Shown: positions 8,392-19,200, counted from the stretch's first letter. The stretch: DNA of 64,000 nucleotides from an uncultured Carboxylicivirga sp. (GCA_947491945.1 CANLLN010000007.1:1-64000), one strand, 5' to 3'. The notes: a model not told the origin generated them from the sequence alone. Numbers and translations are program-made.

Positions 8392-10215
8392 ATGAAATTT
8401 AAAATATTATCGTTTTTAATATTAGCCGTTATGTTCGTGGGCTGCTCCGATTACTTGGATGTGGTGCCCGATGAGCGGCCAACAGAAGAAGATGCTTTTA
8501 AAAATAAGTATGCGGCAGAGAATTATCTTTACTCTTGCTACAGTTATTTGCCTAAGCCACGTAAGGGGGATGAGTCTCTTGATTTGATGACCTCAGACGA
8601 GGTGGTGACGGCTTTTGAGCATGAAACTTTTGCTCAGTTCCCTAAGGGTAACTTTACGGCCTCCAACCCGGTTATATCCTACTGGAATAGCCTGTTTAAA
8701 GGTATTCGTCAGTGTTATTTGCTAATAGAGGGCGTGGATCAGACGCCCGATTTGTCCGATGCCAACAAGAAACTTTACAAGGCAGAAGCTCGCTTTTTAA
8801 TTGCTTATTATCATTATCTGCTGGCGCAGAACTACGGGCCTACTATTATCGTGGAATCAGTGCCTGATATCGGTATGTCTTTTGATGATTTCCCGAGTCG
8901 TGCGCCTTTTGATGAGGTAATTGATTTCATCGTTGCAAACCTTGATGAATGTGCTCCTCAGTTGCCTGCTGAGCATGCTTCCCCATCGGCTTATGGACGT
9001 GCCACCAGTGTAATCGCCAAAGCCGTGAAGGCAAAGGCTTTATTGTTGGCTGCCTCGCCGCTGTTTAATGGTGGTGGCGAAGATCAAACAAGTTTCTACA
9101 CTTCGTTTACCGATAAAGAAGGAAACCTGTTGATCAGCACATCTTACGATCCTGAAAAGTGGCAGCGTGCTGTCGCGGCTGCCAAGGAAGCCATTGATGC
9201 AGCTGAACAGGCCGGTCATGAGTTGTATGTATATGATGAGTCGAAAGGGGAAACTTTTCCTGAAGATGAGTATGAGCGAAATGCTCGTTATACCTTTATT
9301 GATCGCTACAGCAAAGAAGTTATTTGGGGAGATACGCGTAAGGAAGGAATGTATGGAATTCAAAATAAATCAACTCCATTTATTGAAGGCCGGGCATGGA
9401 ACGGTATTGCTCCCACGCTAACGATGGTGGAGGCATTTTATACTGAGAATGGCTTGCCCATTGATGTGGATCCCGATTTTGACTACGAGAATCGTTACGA
9501 AATTGCCACTGGTCCTTTAGGTACGACCATGAAGCTGCACCTGAATCGTGAGCCACGTTTCAATGCCTGGATAGCCTATCACAACAGTTATTATGAGGTG
9601 ATTCGTGATGAAGAGCAGCGCATAGTGGCCAAGTTTCGTAAGAATGATAACTGCGGCATTCAATCGCGCTCAGGAAACTATTCGCCCACCGGATATTTGA
9701 ATAAAAAAGCGGTACACCCCAAATTGGAGCAGCCTAGCTTGCAGGCGCCTAGTCAGCAGTACCCCTGGCCTGTTATTCGACTGGCCGAGTTATATCTGAC
9801 CTATGCCGAAGCATTGGTGGAGTATGGAGGTGCCGCTGAGTTTGCCATCGCCAAGGAGTATCTCGACAAAGTTCGCACTCGTGTAGGCGTACCTACTGTT
9901 GATGAGGCTTGGGCAGCGGTTGGCGGAGCGAGCACGCGCGAAGTGATGCGTCGTATCGTCAGAGATGAGCGTACCATTGAGTTTTATCTGGAGAATAAGC
10001 GTTTCTGGGATTTGCGTCGCTGGATGATTGCTGAGCCTTACCTGAATACAAAGGCAATCGGCCTAAATATTCAGGGCGCTACCGATGCTGATTTCTTTAA
10101 GCTTAAGGAGGTTGTGTTTGAGCGTCGTTTCCGTTCGCCTGCCTTCTACCTGATGCCTATTCCTCAAGGTGAGATTAATAAAAACGAGCACCTAGTTCAA
10201 AACCCCGGTTATTAA
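8392..10215 (+). CDS. susD: SusD-like glycan-binding lipoprotein (locus A)
   Basis: A 607-residue surface lipoprotein with a lipobox ending at Cys18 (FVGC), followed by the typical SusD start SDYLDVVPDE. The helical TPR-like core is visible in segments such as EARFLIAYYHYLLAQNYG. The C-terminal half has the family blocks 'RLAELYLTYAEAL', 'VRDERTIEFYLENKRFWDLRRW' and the terminal 'LMPIPQGEINKNEHLVQNPGY'. It lids the SusC barrel and captures the glycan. Its length is slightly above the usual 500-580 residues. The ligand is unknown. Confidence 0.94.
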   Translation: MKFKILSFLILAVMFVGCSDYLDVVPDERPTEEDAFKNKYAAENYLYSCYSYLPKPRKGDESLDLMTSDEVVTAFEHETFAQFPKGNFTASNPVISYWNSLFKGIRQCYLLIEGVDQTPDLSDANKKLYKAEARFLIAYYHYLLAQNYGPTIIVESVPDIGMSFDDFPSRAPFDEVIDFIVANLDECAPQLPAEHASPSAYGRATSVIAKAVKAKALLLAASPLFNGGGEDQTSFYTSFTDKEGNLLISTSYDPEKWQRAVAAAKEAIDAAEQAGHELYVYDESKGETFPEDEYERNARYTFIDRYSKEVIWGDTRKEGMYGIQNKSTPFIEGRAWNGIAPTLTMVEAFYTENGLPIDVDPDFDYENRYEIATGPLGTTMKLHLNREPRFNAWIAYHNSYYEVIRDEEQRIVAKFRKNDNCGIQSRSGNYSPTGYLNKKAVHPKLEQPSLQAPSQQYPWPVIRLAELYLTYAEALVEYGGAAEFAIAKEYLDKVRTRVGVPTVDEAWAAVGGASTREVMRRIVRDERTIEFYLENKRFWDLRRWMIAEPYLNTKAIGLNIQGATDADFFKLKEVVFERRFRSPAFYLMPIPQGEINKNEHLVQNPGY

Positions 10216-10235
10216 TTGACAAAAAAGATTGTAGA

Positions 10236-11117
10236 ATGAAACTATTATATTTTAGCTTTTTATCCGTTTTGCTGGCAATAATGACCGTCAGCTGTTCCGA
10301 TGATGATGAGACCGTGGCACCGCCGCCATCGGCTATTAGTGAAGTGCGTGTGGAACCCCGCGTGGGAGGTGCGGCTATCTTTTGGAATGTGCCAGCCGAC
10401 TCTAATTACCTGTATGTGGCAGCTCGTTTTGAGAAAAAGGAATCAATGGTAAAGCAGCTCGCTAGCGTTTATAGCGATAGTATTTTGGTGGAAGGACTGT
10501 TAAATAAGTTTGAGTACGATTTTTCCTTGCAGACATATAATGCCGATGAAGTAGGAGGCGAAATACTGCATACTGAAAAAGTACGTCCTATCAGACGTCC
10601 CATTGAAGTTACTTATAGCCTTGATGATGCAGTGGAAGTTCCTTTGACTGCTGATATGATTGATACTTATACCCAGGAGCAAAGCGAAGGGCCAAAAGAG
10701 AACTTGTTAGATGATAACATTAATACCTACTGGCACTCGGCATGGTCATCGGGTAAGGCTCCTTTACCCCACCATATTCAAATTAATTTTGAGGAGCCAA
10801 CCAAGCTGGGTGCTTTTAACTATACGCTTCGTCAGGGAGGAAACGATCAACATGATCCTAAGCGTTTTGATTTGCAAGTGAGTGAGGATGGCGCTACCTG
10901 GGAGACAGTTTGGGTATCAGCACCTAACTTGCCCATTGCTCCGGAGACGGATGAGTTTACACTGAATATGAACAAAAATTTCGAATCTAAGTATTTCCGT
11001 ATTCGAATTATCGAAACAGCCGCCAATGGCCAATGGACTTATTTGAGTGGTATTGAGGTTTTGTCTCTGGGTGAGGAGCTTACCGACCTGGAGGAAGTAG
11101 CTGAGGAGAATTATTAA
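10236..11117 (+). CDS. Discoidin-type (F5/8C) lipoprotein, SusE/F position
   Basis: A 293-residue lipoprotein (lipobox Cys20, VSC) that follows susD after 20 bp. Residues about 30-115 form a beta-sandwich resembling the DUF4959/fibronectin-III module (GGAAIFWNVPADSNYLYV). Residues about 130-275 form a discoidin or CBM32-like domain with NTYWHSAWSSG, a repeated SEDGATWETVW block and KYFRIRI. It is probably a cell-surface glycan-binding protein that helps SusCD, as SusE and SusF do in the starch system. The specific ligand cannot be read; related CBM32 modules often bind galactose or N-acetylated sugars. Confidence 0.8.
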   Translation: MKLLYFSFLSVLLAIMTVSCSDDDETVAPPPSAISEVRVEPRVGGAAIFWNVPADSNYLYVAARFEKKESMVKQLASVYSDSILVEGLLNKFEYDFSLQTYNADEVGGEILHTEKVRPIRRPIEVTYSLDDAVEVPLTADMIDTYTQEQSEGPKENLLDDNINTYWHSAWSSGKAPLPHHIQINFEEPTKLGAFNYTLRQGGNDQHDPKRFDLQVSEDGATWETVWVSAPNLPIAPETDEFTLNMNKNFESKYFRIRIIETAANGQWTYLSGIEVLSLGEELTDLEEVAEENY

Positions 11118-11142
11118 ATCTTAATTCAATAAAATTTAGTTA

Positions 11143-11173
11143 TTTGGCAGGCAGGACCTTCCTGCCTGCCAAA
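11143..11173 (+). terminator. Strong hairpin before the M60 peptidase gene
   Basis: A perfect 14-bp stem (11143-11156 with 11160-11173) with a 3-base loop lies 26 bp after the lipoprotein stop. Only three T residues follow (11174-11176). It may partly terminate or stabilise the susCD mRNA so that the downstream peptidase is made at a lower level. Confidence 0.55.
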
Positions 11174-11379
11174 TTTCAAGCCTTCTTTCCGACGACCCTA
11201 TTAATTCAATTTCAGCGTTGTCAATTAATCCTTATTTGCTAACCGGCTCATCTGATGAGCTGTTCAAAGGTTTCTTACATTCTGATATTTCAAGCTGAAA
11301 GCACGTTCATGTCGTGTGATGAATATTTTGAACCAATTTATTTACAACAGTCATGTGATTGGCCTTTGAAAAATATACA

Positions 11380-14265
11380 ATGAATATGAAATCAATAATC
11401 CTTATTTTGCTAAGCGTGCTTTTAACCTGCGCCCTGCCGGCCTGTAGCGATGATGGTGAAAGCCCTGGAGTTACCACCCTGGAAATTGCTGAAGGCAATA
11501 CACAATTGGGCTTTCAGGTGCACGCTTCGACTAAAGATGTGAGTGTAAAAACCAATGCCGAGGCTATAAACATTACTAGTCAGTATGAATGGTGCCAGGC
11601 TATCTTTAATGCCGACCGTGGTGTGCTTACGATTAATGTTGAAGAGAATCCCAGTTTAGAGAGTCGCGAATGTACCATCAAGCTAAGTGCCGGAAGTAGT
11701 GAAGCTACTATTACTGTAATGCAGTTTGGTGTAAAACCACAGATATTTTTGCCTTCACGCCTTGTGGAAATTGATTTTAAAGAGCAGGTACTGGAGTTGG
11801 ATGTTATGTCCAATGTTGAGGTTGTGGCAGTATGCGATGCGGTGCCTTGGGTACAGAATGCCGCGGATTTGAAATCGGTAAGCATTGATCCGGTCAGCTA
11901 CTCCTTCCGTTTGCAGGTAGCGGCAGTGGATTCCGAAGCCGGCCGCTCAGGATGGATCTACTTTCACCATACCGAGGGCACCTATAAAGATAGTATGCAG
12001 ATTAAGCAGGCGCTTGTGGCTTCAGAAGATTATCAACCCGAATCAACCGACTCTTTTGAAAAAGATAAGAAATTAACGATTGCCTCTGCATCACTTTCTC
12101 CAGCCGATAAATTTCAGAGTGGACAGGGAATTGAATTATCCATTGATGGCGATCACAACACCTTGTATCATTCCCCCTGGTCGGGTATGCCGGCTGATAC
12201 GGATATTACACTTGAATATACCTTTGATGCCAATGCCGAAATCTTAAATTATTTGGTGCTCCAACCCCGCAAAAGTGGATCTAATGGCATTATTAAAACC
12301 GCTAGCGTATGGGTTACTACCGAGGCAAATTCCGCTTATCAGCAGGTGGCCACCATTGATGCGCCTGATAGTAATAATCCTTTTGTTGTTCGTTTTGATG
12401 CACCCGTTGTTGCGCCGCGCTCGCTCAAAATTATTGTAACGGATGCTTATGCCCACGATGTTGGAAAATATTATGTGTCCCTGGCCGAGCTGGAATGCTA
12501 CGAAAGCAAATCGCTCAACGCGTTAGCCGAAGACCAGCAGTTTTTTACCGATGAAACTTTCTCAGTGCTACATCCCGGGTTTACGGTGCAGGATTTATCA
12601 CGCATTCAAAATCCTTTTTTGCAGAATATAGCTGCCTATCTATTGGCAGGATGTTACGATGCCACCTACCGGGTGCAAAACTACGAGGCTTATCGTCCTG
12701 TGGCTGATTTGGCCAGGGAGCTTAAAACCAGTAGTTATAGCCAGTTTGAGAATCCTACCGGCATGTATTTTAAAACCGGTGACGAAGTGATTATTTTTAT
12801 GGCTGATCCCAATGGTCAGGATCTTAACCTTCGCGTTAGAGATTGGGGGCCGTCTGGTGATGATCATAGCTATCGTCTATCTAAGGGGCTGAATGTTATT
12901 ACGATGAAGGGGCAGGGGAATGGTTATGTCAGCTATTATACGCCTGATTATAAAACAGCACAGGATGTAAAAATCCATATCGCATCAGGTCAGGTAAATG
13001 GTTACTTTGATGTCACTAAGCATAGCAATGAAGATGGCACAAGTCTATTGGAGAATGCAGTTAGTGAAATAATGGATATCAGAGGTAAAAAAGTACAATT
13101 GGCCTATAGTGTGGATGCTTTGCGCACCAATTGCTATGAAAACCTGTATGATCTTACCCTTGTTTACGATAGCATTGTGTCATCGCAACACACAATAATG
13201 GGGCTGGAAAAGTATAAGCGTACACCTAAAAACCGAATGTTTGGTCGTGTTATTTGGAATGGCTTCATGCATGCCGATGGTATTGGTGCTGCTTTTAATA
13301 TAAATACCCTGAAATCAATTGCAAATTATGAGCGCTTAAAGAATACGATATGGGGTCCTGCTCACGAGTTTGGTCATGTTAATCAGGTACGACCCGGTAT
13401 GAAATGGGTGGGTACTACAGAGTGTACAAACAATATTTATTCGGCCTGGATACAATTTTGCTACACGCCGAATAATTTACGCCTGGAACATGAAAATGTA
13501 GGAGGAAGCATTGGGGGCAGATTCAATGCCTATCTGAATAATGCTTTTGTTAATAATCAGGAATGGGGATTACAAGGAGGCCCAGATAGTGGCTATGGCC
13601 CCGGAAATGATGGTACATGGGGCGGCGACCACTTTGTTAAGCTATGTCCGCTGTGGCAATTGCAATTATACTTTCACGTAGCCGGCGAGGGTAATGAATG
13701 GTATCGTCCGTATTTTTATGGTGATGTGTTTGAGGCAGTACGTAATACCGATGAGCAAGGGTTCACACATGGTGAAATGCAGGTTAATTTTATTAAGAAT
13801 ATGTGTGATGCAGTGCAGTACGACCTCACTGATTTTTTTAAGCGTATAGGTATGCTACAGCCGGTAGATAAATTCTTTGGGGATTATTCGAACGCGCAAA
13901 AAACCATCACACAAAGCATGGTTGATGAAGTGGTTAGTTATGCTGCTCAGTATCCAAAATTGGATTATGACTATATCCATTACATTAGTGGCAATAGCTA
14001 TAAGGCTTATAAACACAAAATGGCTGTTGTAGGGCAATACAATGCCGGACTTGTTGGGGGAATAGTAAAGCAAATCAATCATTCCGTATGGCAAAACGTA
14101 ACTGTGTTCGAAACCTATGCGAATGATGTTTTGACCCACATCACCATGGTGGGTACGGGTAGTGCCGATAATACAAGCACCAAGGTGCCCTATCCGGAAA
14201 GCTCAACACGCATAGAAGCCGTGGCATTTGACGGAACACGCACGCTTGTGTGTGGGCAGCGATAA
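11380..14265 (+). CDS. M60-like (enhancin-type) zinc metallopeptidase lipoprotein with BACON and discoidin domains
   Basis: A 961-residue surface lipoprotein (lipobox LPAC, Cys22). The ATG at 11380 is preferred because the frame upstream offers only TTG. In order: BACON-type domain (about 35-120), a second beta-sandwich (121-210), a discoidin/CBM32-like domain (230-375, with TLYHSPWSG), and the M60-like catalytic domain (about 395-800). The zinc site is HEFGH at 662-666 with Glu681 in GTTECTNN, the family signature. Known M60-like enzymes such as BT4244 of B. thetaiotaomicron cut mucin-type O-glycosylated proteins. It ends locus A, after the hairpin at 11143. Substrate is inferred from the family. 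Confidence 0.88.
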   Translation: MNMKSIILILLSVLLTCALPACSDDGESPGVTTLEIAEGNTQLGFQVHASTKDVSVKTNAEAINITSQYEWCQAIFNADRGVLTINVEENPSLESRECTIKLSAGSSEATITVMQFGVKPQIFLPSRLVEIDFKEQVLELDVMSNVEVVAVCDAVPWVQNAADLKSVSIDPVSYSFRLQVAAVDSEAGRSGWIYFHHTEGTYKDSMQIKQALVASEDYQPESTDSFEKDKKLTIASASLSPADKFQSGQGIELSIDGDHNTLYHSPWSGMPADTDITLEYTFDANAEILNYLVLQPRKSGSNGIIKTASVWVTTEANSAYQQVATIDAPDSNNPFVVRFDAPVVAPRSLKIIVTDAYAHDVGKYYVSLAELECYESKSLNALAEDQQFFTDETFSVLHPGFTVQDLSRIQNPFLQNIAAYLLAGCYDATYRVQNYEAYRPVADLARELKTSSYSQFENPTGMYFKTGDEVIIFMADPNGQDLNLRVRDWGPSGDDHSYRLSKGLNVITMKGQGNGYVSYYTPDYKTAQDVKIHIASGQVNGYFDVTKHSNEDGTSLLENAVSEIMDIRGKKVQLAYSVDALRTNCYENLYDLTLVYDSIVSSQHTIMGLEKYKRTPKNRMFGRVIWNGFMHADGIGAAFNINTLKSIANYERLKNTIWGPAHEFGHVNQVRPGMKWVGTTECTNNIYSAWIQFCYTPNNLRLEHENVGGSIGGRFNAYLNNAFVNNQEWGLQGGPDSGYGPGNDGTWGGDHFVKLCPLWQLQLYFHVAGEGNEWYRPYFYGDVFEAVRNTDEQGFTHGEMQVNFIKNMCDAVQYDLTDFFKRIGMLQPVDKFFGDYSNAQKTITQSMVDEVVSYAAQYPKLDYDYIHYISGNSYKAYKHKMAVVGQYNAGLVGGIVKQINHSVWQNVTVFETYANDVLTHITMVGTGSADNTSTKVPYPESSTRIEAVAFDGTRTLVCGQR

Positions 14266-14294
14266 ACAGGAAATTGTTTTTTTTTCATAAATGC

Positions 14295-14339
14295 ATCGGG
14301 TCAACCACTGCTTAGCAGGGTGTTGACCCGATTTTTTTT
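14295..14339 (+). terminator. Terminator of locus A
   Basis: An 11-bp stem ATCGGGTCAAC (14295-14305) with GTTGACCCGAT (14322-14332) is followed by a run of eight T residues. It separates loci A and B. Confidence 0.85.
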
Positions 14340-14489
14340 GCTTCATGTCGTGTTGTTGGTCATGTTAAACTGCTGAGTAAGATTTTTTACTGTACATAAA
14401 ATTAGCTTACTAATAATAGATGGAGATCTTGGGATTTAACTATTCAGCATAAATTCATTAATTTTAGCTACATCAAAAAATAGGGTGTT

Positions 14490-15065
14490 GTGCAAAGCAA
14501 ACAGGCAGATGAATTGATTATTAAGGGGTTGAGGGGTGATGATCACGGCGCATTGGAGCAGTTATATTTGCAATATGCCCGGCGTTTATTGCTATTTGTG
14601 GGAACTTACCTGAACTGTAAGGACGATTCTGAGGAGATTGTACAGGAGGTATTTGTGAAAGTATGGCAAAAGCGACACGACCTTAAGGCCAACGAGTCAC
14701 TCAAAAGCTATCTGTTTACCATTGCTTATAATGCCATTAAAAAACGCTTTGTAAAGCAGCAGCGTGAAGCTGGCCTGCAAAAAGAATATGCCGGTTTGTT
14801 CTATGATGAAACTGATGGAGCCATACAGCCGGACTACGAGACGCTAATGCAGCAAGTTAATCGTTTGGTGGAAGCCATGCCCGAGAAGCGCAGGGAGATA
14901 TTCAGACTGTGCAAAAAGGAGGGCTTAAGTGTTCAGGAGGCAGCCGCTTACTTGCAGGTTTCTGAAAAAACCGTTAAGAATCAGCTTACTGAGGCTTATC
15001 GCTTTCTACGTCAGGAACTAAAGGATGTGTTGGCACTGGTACTTCTCTTTCAGTTTTTACACTGA
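14490..15065 (+). CDS. ECF RNA polymerase sigma factor (locus B)
   Basis: A 191-residue ECF sigma factor. Region 2 contains EEIVQEVFVKVWQKR and region 4 contains GLSVQEAAAYLQVSEKTVKN. The C-terminus is hydrophobic (VLALVLLFQFLH). The start is GTG: an in-frame TAG lies nine bases upstream and no other start precedes the conserved first helix. fecR follows after 96 bp, then susC and susD. It should control locus B through the FecR/STN route. Confidence 0.9.
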   Translation: MQSKQADELIIKGLRGDDHGALEQLYLQYARRLLLFVGTYLNCKDDSEEIVQEVFVKVWQKRHDLKANESLKSYLFTIAYNAIKKRFVKQQREAGLQKEYAGLFYDETDGAIQPDYETLMQQVNRLVEAMPEKRREIFRLCKKEGLSVQEAAAYLQVSEKTVKNQLTEAYRFLRQELKDVLALVLLFQFLH

Positions 15066-15091
15066 TTAACACTCTTTTTAAAATAAATCAC

Positions 15092-15147
15092 AAAAAATAT
15101 TAAAATCGAATAGGACCTTTGGTTTTGTCAGGGATTGTATAGGTGTA
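15092..15147 (+). promoter_or_regulatory. Candidate fecR promoter motif (locus B)
   Basis: The sigma-fecR gap has an A tract (15092-15097), TAGGA at 15111-15115 and TTGTATAGGTGTAAG starting near 15135. This is the weakest of the three copies of the pattern seen before fecR in each locus. Confidence 0.3.
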
Positions 15148-15161
15148 AGCAGCTCTGATTA

Positions 15162-16199
15162 ATGAAAGAACTAAAGAATATACAAGATAAGTTAAAGCGC
15201 AAACAGTCCTTAACTGATGAAGACTATTCGCTTCTGAGCGCCTTGCTGGATAATGCCAATAGCGAGATGGCTGTTAGGGATTTATTGCAGCAGCATTGGG
15301 CACAGTTGTGCAATGATGCTTCTTTAACCATGCAGCAGCCCGATGAACTGTTTTATAAGATTCATTACGAGGCCATGCGTTCCGATAGGCCTAAAATCCG
15401 TCGATACAGAAAGACCTTCCTGTGGGTACAACGCGTTGCCGCGATTTTACTATTGCCCGTTTTATTCCTGTCACTTTGGTATTTTACGGCTCAGCAATCG
15501 GCTACTGAGCAGCCCTCACTGGTTTTAAATATTGAGTCACCCGGCGATGCTAAAACACGTTTTTTTCTGCCGGACGGATCTGTTGGATGGTTGCAGGCTA
15601 ATTCTACCCTTCAGTATCAGCTGGACGAGGAGCAACAGCGCCTGGTGAGTCTTCAGGGAGAGGCCTATTTCGATGTGGCAAAAAATGCCGAGCAGCCTTT
15701 TGTGGTGCAGACTGACAATTTTAAAGTACGCGTCCTGGGTACGCGCTTTAACGTGGTATCCCAGCCCGATGCTTCCTTCTCCAAAGTGTACCTCGAAGAA
15801 GGACGTGTGGAGATGCTGGATGCCAATAATTACCCGCAAGTGATATTACAACCCGGTGATGAGTACCTGTTTGATAAGGCACATGGTGCTTATTCGGTAA
15901 GTAAAGGCCTTGAAGAAGAGCACCTGGCATGGACGCAAGGAAAACTATTGCTGAAGAACAAGCCGCTCAAAGAGGCTGCGAGGGCGCTTGAGAAATTCTA
16001 TGGTGTTGACATTATCATACTCGATAAGGAGTTGGAGACAATGCCCGTTTATGCAAAAATACATGATGAAACATTGGAGGAGGTGTTGAACCTTACTGAG
16101 TTGATCTTACCCATTGACTATCGTATCGAAAAGGCAATGCCACAAAAAGATGGCTCATTTACAAAGACAAAAGTGTATATAAGAAAAATAAATCATTAA
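15162..16199 (+). CDS. FecR-family anti-sigma factor (locus B)
   Basis: A 345-residue anti-sigma factor. Residues 1-85 are cytoplasmic, and residues 88-110 form one membrane helix (RVAAILLLPVLFLSLWYF). The periplasmic FecR domain (about 120-225) shows FFLPDGSVGWLQANSTL, GEAYFDV and VLGTRFNV. The C-terminal DUF4974 domain follows (about 260-340). It lies between its sigma gene and susC, so its partner is probably the STN domain of the SusC that starts at 16293. Confidence 0.92.
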   Translation: MKELKNIQDKLKRKQSLTDEDYSLLSALLDNANSEMAVRDLLQQHWAQLCNDASLTMQQPDELFYKIHYEAMRSDRPKIRRYRKTFLWVQRVAAILLLPVLFLSLWYFTAQQSATEQPSLVLNIESPGDAKTRFFLPDGSVGWLQANSTLQYQLDEEQQRLVSLQGEAYFDVAKNAEQPFVVQTDNFKVRVLGTRFNVVSQPDASFSKVYLEEGRVEMLDANNYPQVILQPGDEYLFDKAHGAYSVSKGLEEEHLAWTQGKLLLKNKPLKEAARALEKFYGVDIIILDKELETMPVYAKIHDETLEEVLNLTELILPIDYRIEKAMPQKDGSFTKTKVYIRKINH

Positions 16200-16206
16200 A
16201 AATAAA

Positions 16207-16236
16207 AACAGGAAAGTGCTGGCACACGATCCTGTT
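16207..16236 (+). terminator. Hairpin in the fecR-susC gap (locus B)
   Basis: AACAGGA (16207-16213) pairs with TCCTGTT (16230-16236) around an inner GTGC-tg-GCAC stem. It starts 7 bp after the fecR stop and has no T run, like the hairpins at 4839 and 31758. Confidence 0.45.
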
Positions 16237-16292
16237 GATAAATGCAGAGTGTAGAATCAGTTAAATTTTTACTCCACAAACATTACAAATTT

Positions 16293-19200
16293 ATGAAAAA
16301 AAAGCAGAAACCATGGGAATGGTGTAAGCATTCCCTGAGCAGACAATTACGCATTATGAAGGTCTTAAGTGTTTTAATGTTAGTAGGTATCATGCAAGCC
16401 TACGCGGTAACAGGTATGTCGCAGGATAAGAATGTGAGCCTGAAACTAAAAGAAGCCAAGATGCTGGATGTAATCTCCGAGCTGGAGAAGCAATCGGGCT
16501 ACACCTTCTTTTTTAGTCCCCAAAGTATCGATGTGGAACAAACCATTAGCGTGGATGTGAAGCAGCAGAACATGTCAGAAGTGTTGGATGCCCTGTTTGG
16601 TAATAGTGATGTAAACTATCGTATTATCGATAACCGCGTGATCCTAACCAAGCAAGTTCAACAGCTTGGTAACCAAAAGCAGACGCTGACAGTGAATGGT
16701 TCGGTAAGGGATAAGCATGGCGAGCCGCTGCCCGGCGTTAACGTGTTTGAAAAATCCAATCCTACCAACGGGGTAATTACGGGTATTGACGGTAACTATC
16801 GCATTGAAGTAAGTTCGCCCGAGGCCGTGGTTACTTTTTCGTACATCGGATTTGAGAGTCAGTCCGTTGAAGTAGCTGGTCGTAACAATATTAACATCAC
16901 GCTACTGGAAGAAACAACCGGCCTGGATGAAGTGGTGGTAGTAGGTTATGGTGTGCAGAAGAAGGTGAACCTAACAGGGTCGGTTGCGACTGTAGATAGT
17001 AAAATGCTGGATAACCGTCCAATGAGCAATGTGTCGGCCGGTTTGTCCGGATTGCTACCAGGTGTTTATGTAAAGCAAAGTAGTGGTATGCCGGGTAACG
17101 ATGGAGGAACCATCCGTATACGGGGTACGGGTACGCTAAACAATTCATCACCAATGGTAATTGTCGATGGTGTTGAGTCAAGTATGAGCGAGTTATCGCC
17201 CGAAGATATTGGTTCTATTTCAGTGTTGAAAGATGCTGCCTCGGCTGCTATTTATGGATCAAAGGCCGCTAACGGTGTTATTCTGATTACTACAAAGAAG
17301 GGTAAAGAAGGTGCACCAGTAGTTAAGTATTCAGGTGACTTTGGTTGGCAGGCACCTACTGCTCTGCCCGATTTTTTAGGATCAGCCGATTATGCTGAGC
17401 TTTATAACGAGGCGCTGGAGAATGAAGGTAAGTCAAAGCGTTTTAGCGATGAAGACATAGCGCTTTTTAGAAATGGGACTGATCCTTTCGGACACCCCGA
17501 CACCGATTGGCTGGATATGTTGTATGCCGGATCAGGTTTTCAAACCTCCCATAACATTTCTTTATCGGGTGGTACTCAATATACCACTTACCGCACTTCT
17601 GTTAACTACCAGAAGCAAGAAGGTATTATTGAGCATACCGGAAAAGATCGTTATAATGTGCGTACCAATATTACCAGTAATCCTTATAAGTGGTTAACGA
17701 GTAATGTAAATTTATCATACACTCGTCAAACACTAACAGAGCCTAATAATGCTTATGTAGGAGGTGGTATCGATCAGATTATACGTCAGGCCTATCGTAT
17801 TTCGCCCTGGATACCTTATAAGAATGAAGATGGTACCTATGGTACAATTTCGGATGGTAACCCCATTGCATGGCTCGACCAAGGTGAGCAAATCAATAAA
17901 AAGCAGAACTTCTTCCTGGGTGTAGGTTCCTTAACTTTTACCTTAACCGAAGGGCTTACAGTAAAGGGTACAGCTTCTATTCGTACTTATAATGAGGATA
18001 ATAACGAAAAGAATATAGAGATTCAGTACAATCCTTCTAAGTATCATGGTCCTACAAAAATGAATCAGTATCACACGGGTTCAGAGCGCATCACCGGTGA
18101 TATTGTGGCTAATTACGTGAAATCTTTTGGCGATCATAACCTGGCACTGATGGCCGGTTATCATGCCGAAAGCTACGATTATAAGCGGACAAGAGCTTAT
18201 CGCGAGAATTTCCCAAGTACCTCTTTGGGCGATATTAATGGTGGTGCTACCAAAGGAATGGTGAGTGAAGGTTATACGCGTGAGCTGAATATGTTATCCT
18301 ACTTTGGTCGTGTTAACTACGATTTGAATAGTAAGTATCTGTTAGAGGCAAACTTGCGTTACGATGCCTCATCGCGTTTCCATGAAGATAACCGTTGGGG
18401 TGCATTCCCATCTTTCTCAGCCGGATGGCGTTTGTCAGAAGAAGGATTTATGGCTGATTTGAAAGAGACCGTTAATAACCTGAAGCTGCGCGTTTCATGG
18501 GGTGTATTGGGTAATCAGGATGCTTTGAATGAGTACTATCCAACTGTACCAACACTGTCGTTAGGAAAGGATTATCCTTTTAACAGTGAAATTAATTCGG
18601 GTGCAGCTATTGTACAGGCCAAGAATAAGAATTTAGTGTGGGAGAAAACTACCTCGTGGGGTATCGGAGTGGATTTGACTTTACTATCCAAAGTAAATGT
18701 GTCACTCGACTATTACGATCGTCATACAACCGATATTATCATGAAGGTGCCATCGCCTGAAACCTTTGCTTTATCAGATTTCTACGATAACGTGGGTGAA
18801 ATGTCAAATAAAGGTATTGAAGCTACTTTCCAGTACAATGATAAGTTCGGTCAGGTGGGCTTTAACTTTGGCGGTAACCTGGCCTATAATGCCAACGAAC
18901 TATTAGCATTGGCTGGTCAAAATCAGTTGATCGATGGTCGTTACTTACGTCGTGTAGGAGAGGCGGTAGATGTGTTCTATGGCTACAAAACTGATGGCTT
19001 GTATCAGTCAGAGCAAGGCATAACCGACTGGGCTCAAAACACCCTGTATGCTCCCTCTAAGATACAGCCCGGTGACCTGCGTTATGTGGATGTAACCGGT
19101 GATAATAAGGTGGATGGCGATGATCGTACCATATTGGGTAAGTCAACTCCTGATTTCATCTATGGATTCAACCTGGGAGCTGATTATAAGAACTTTGATA

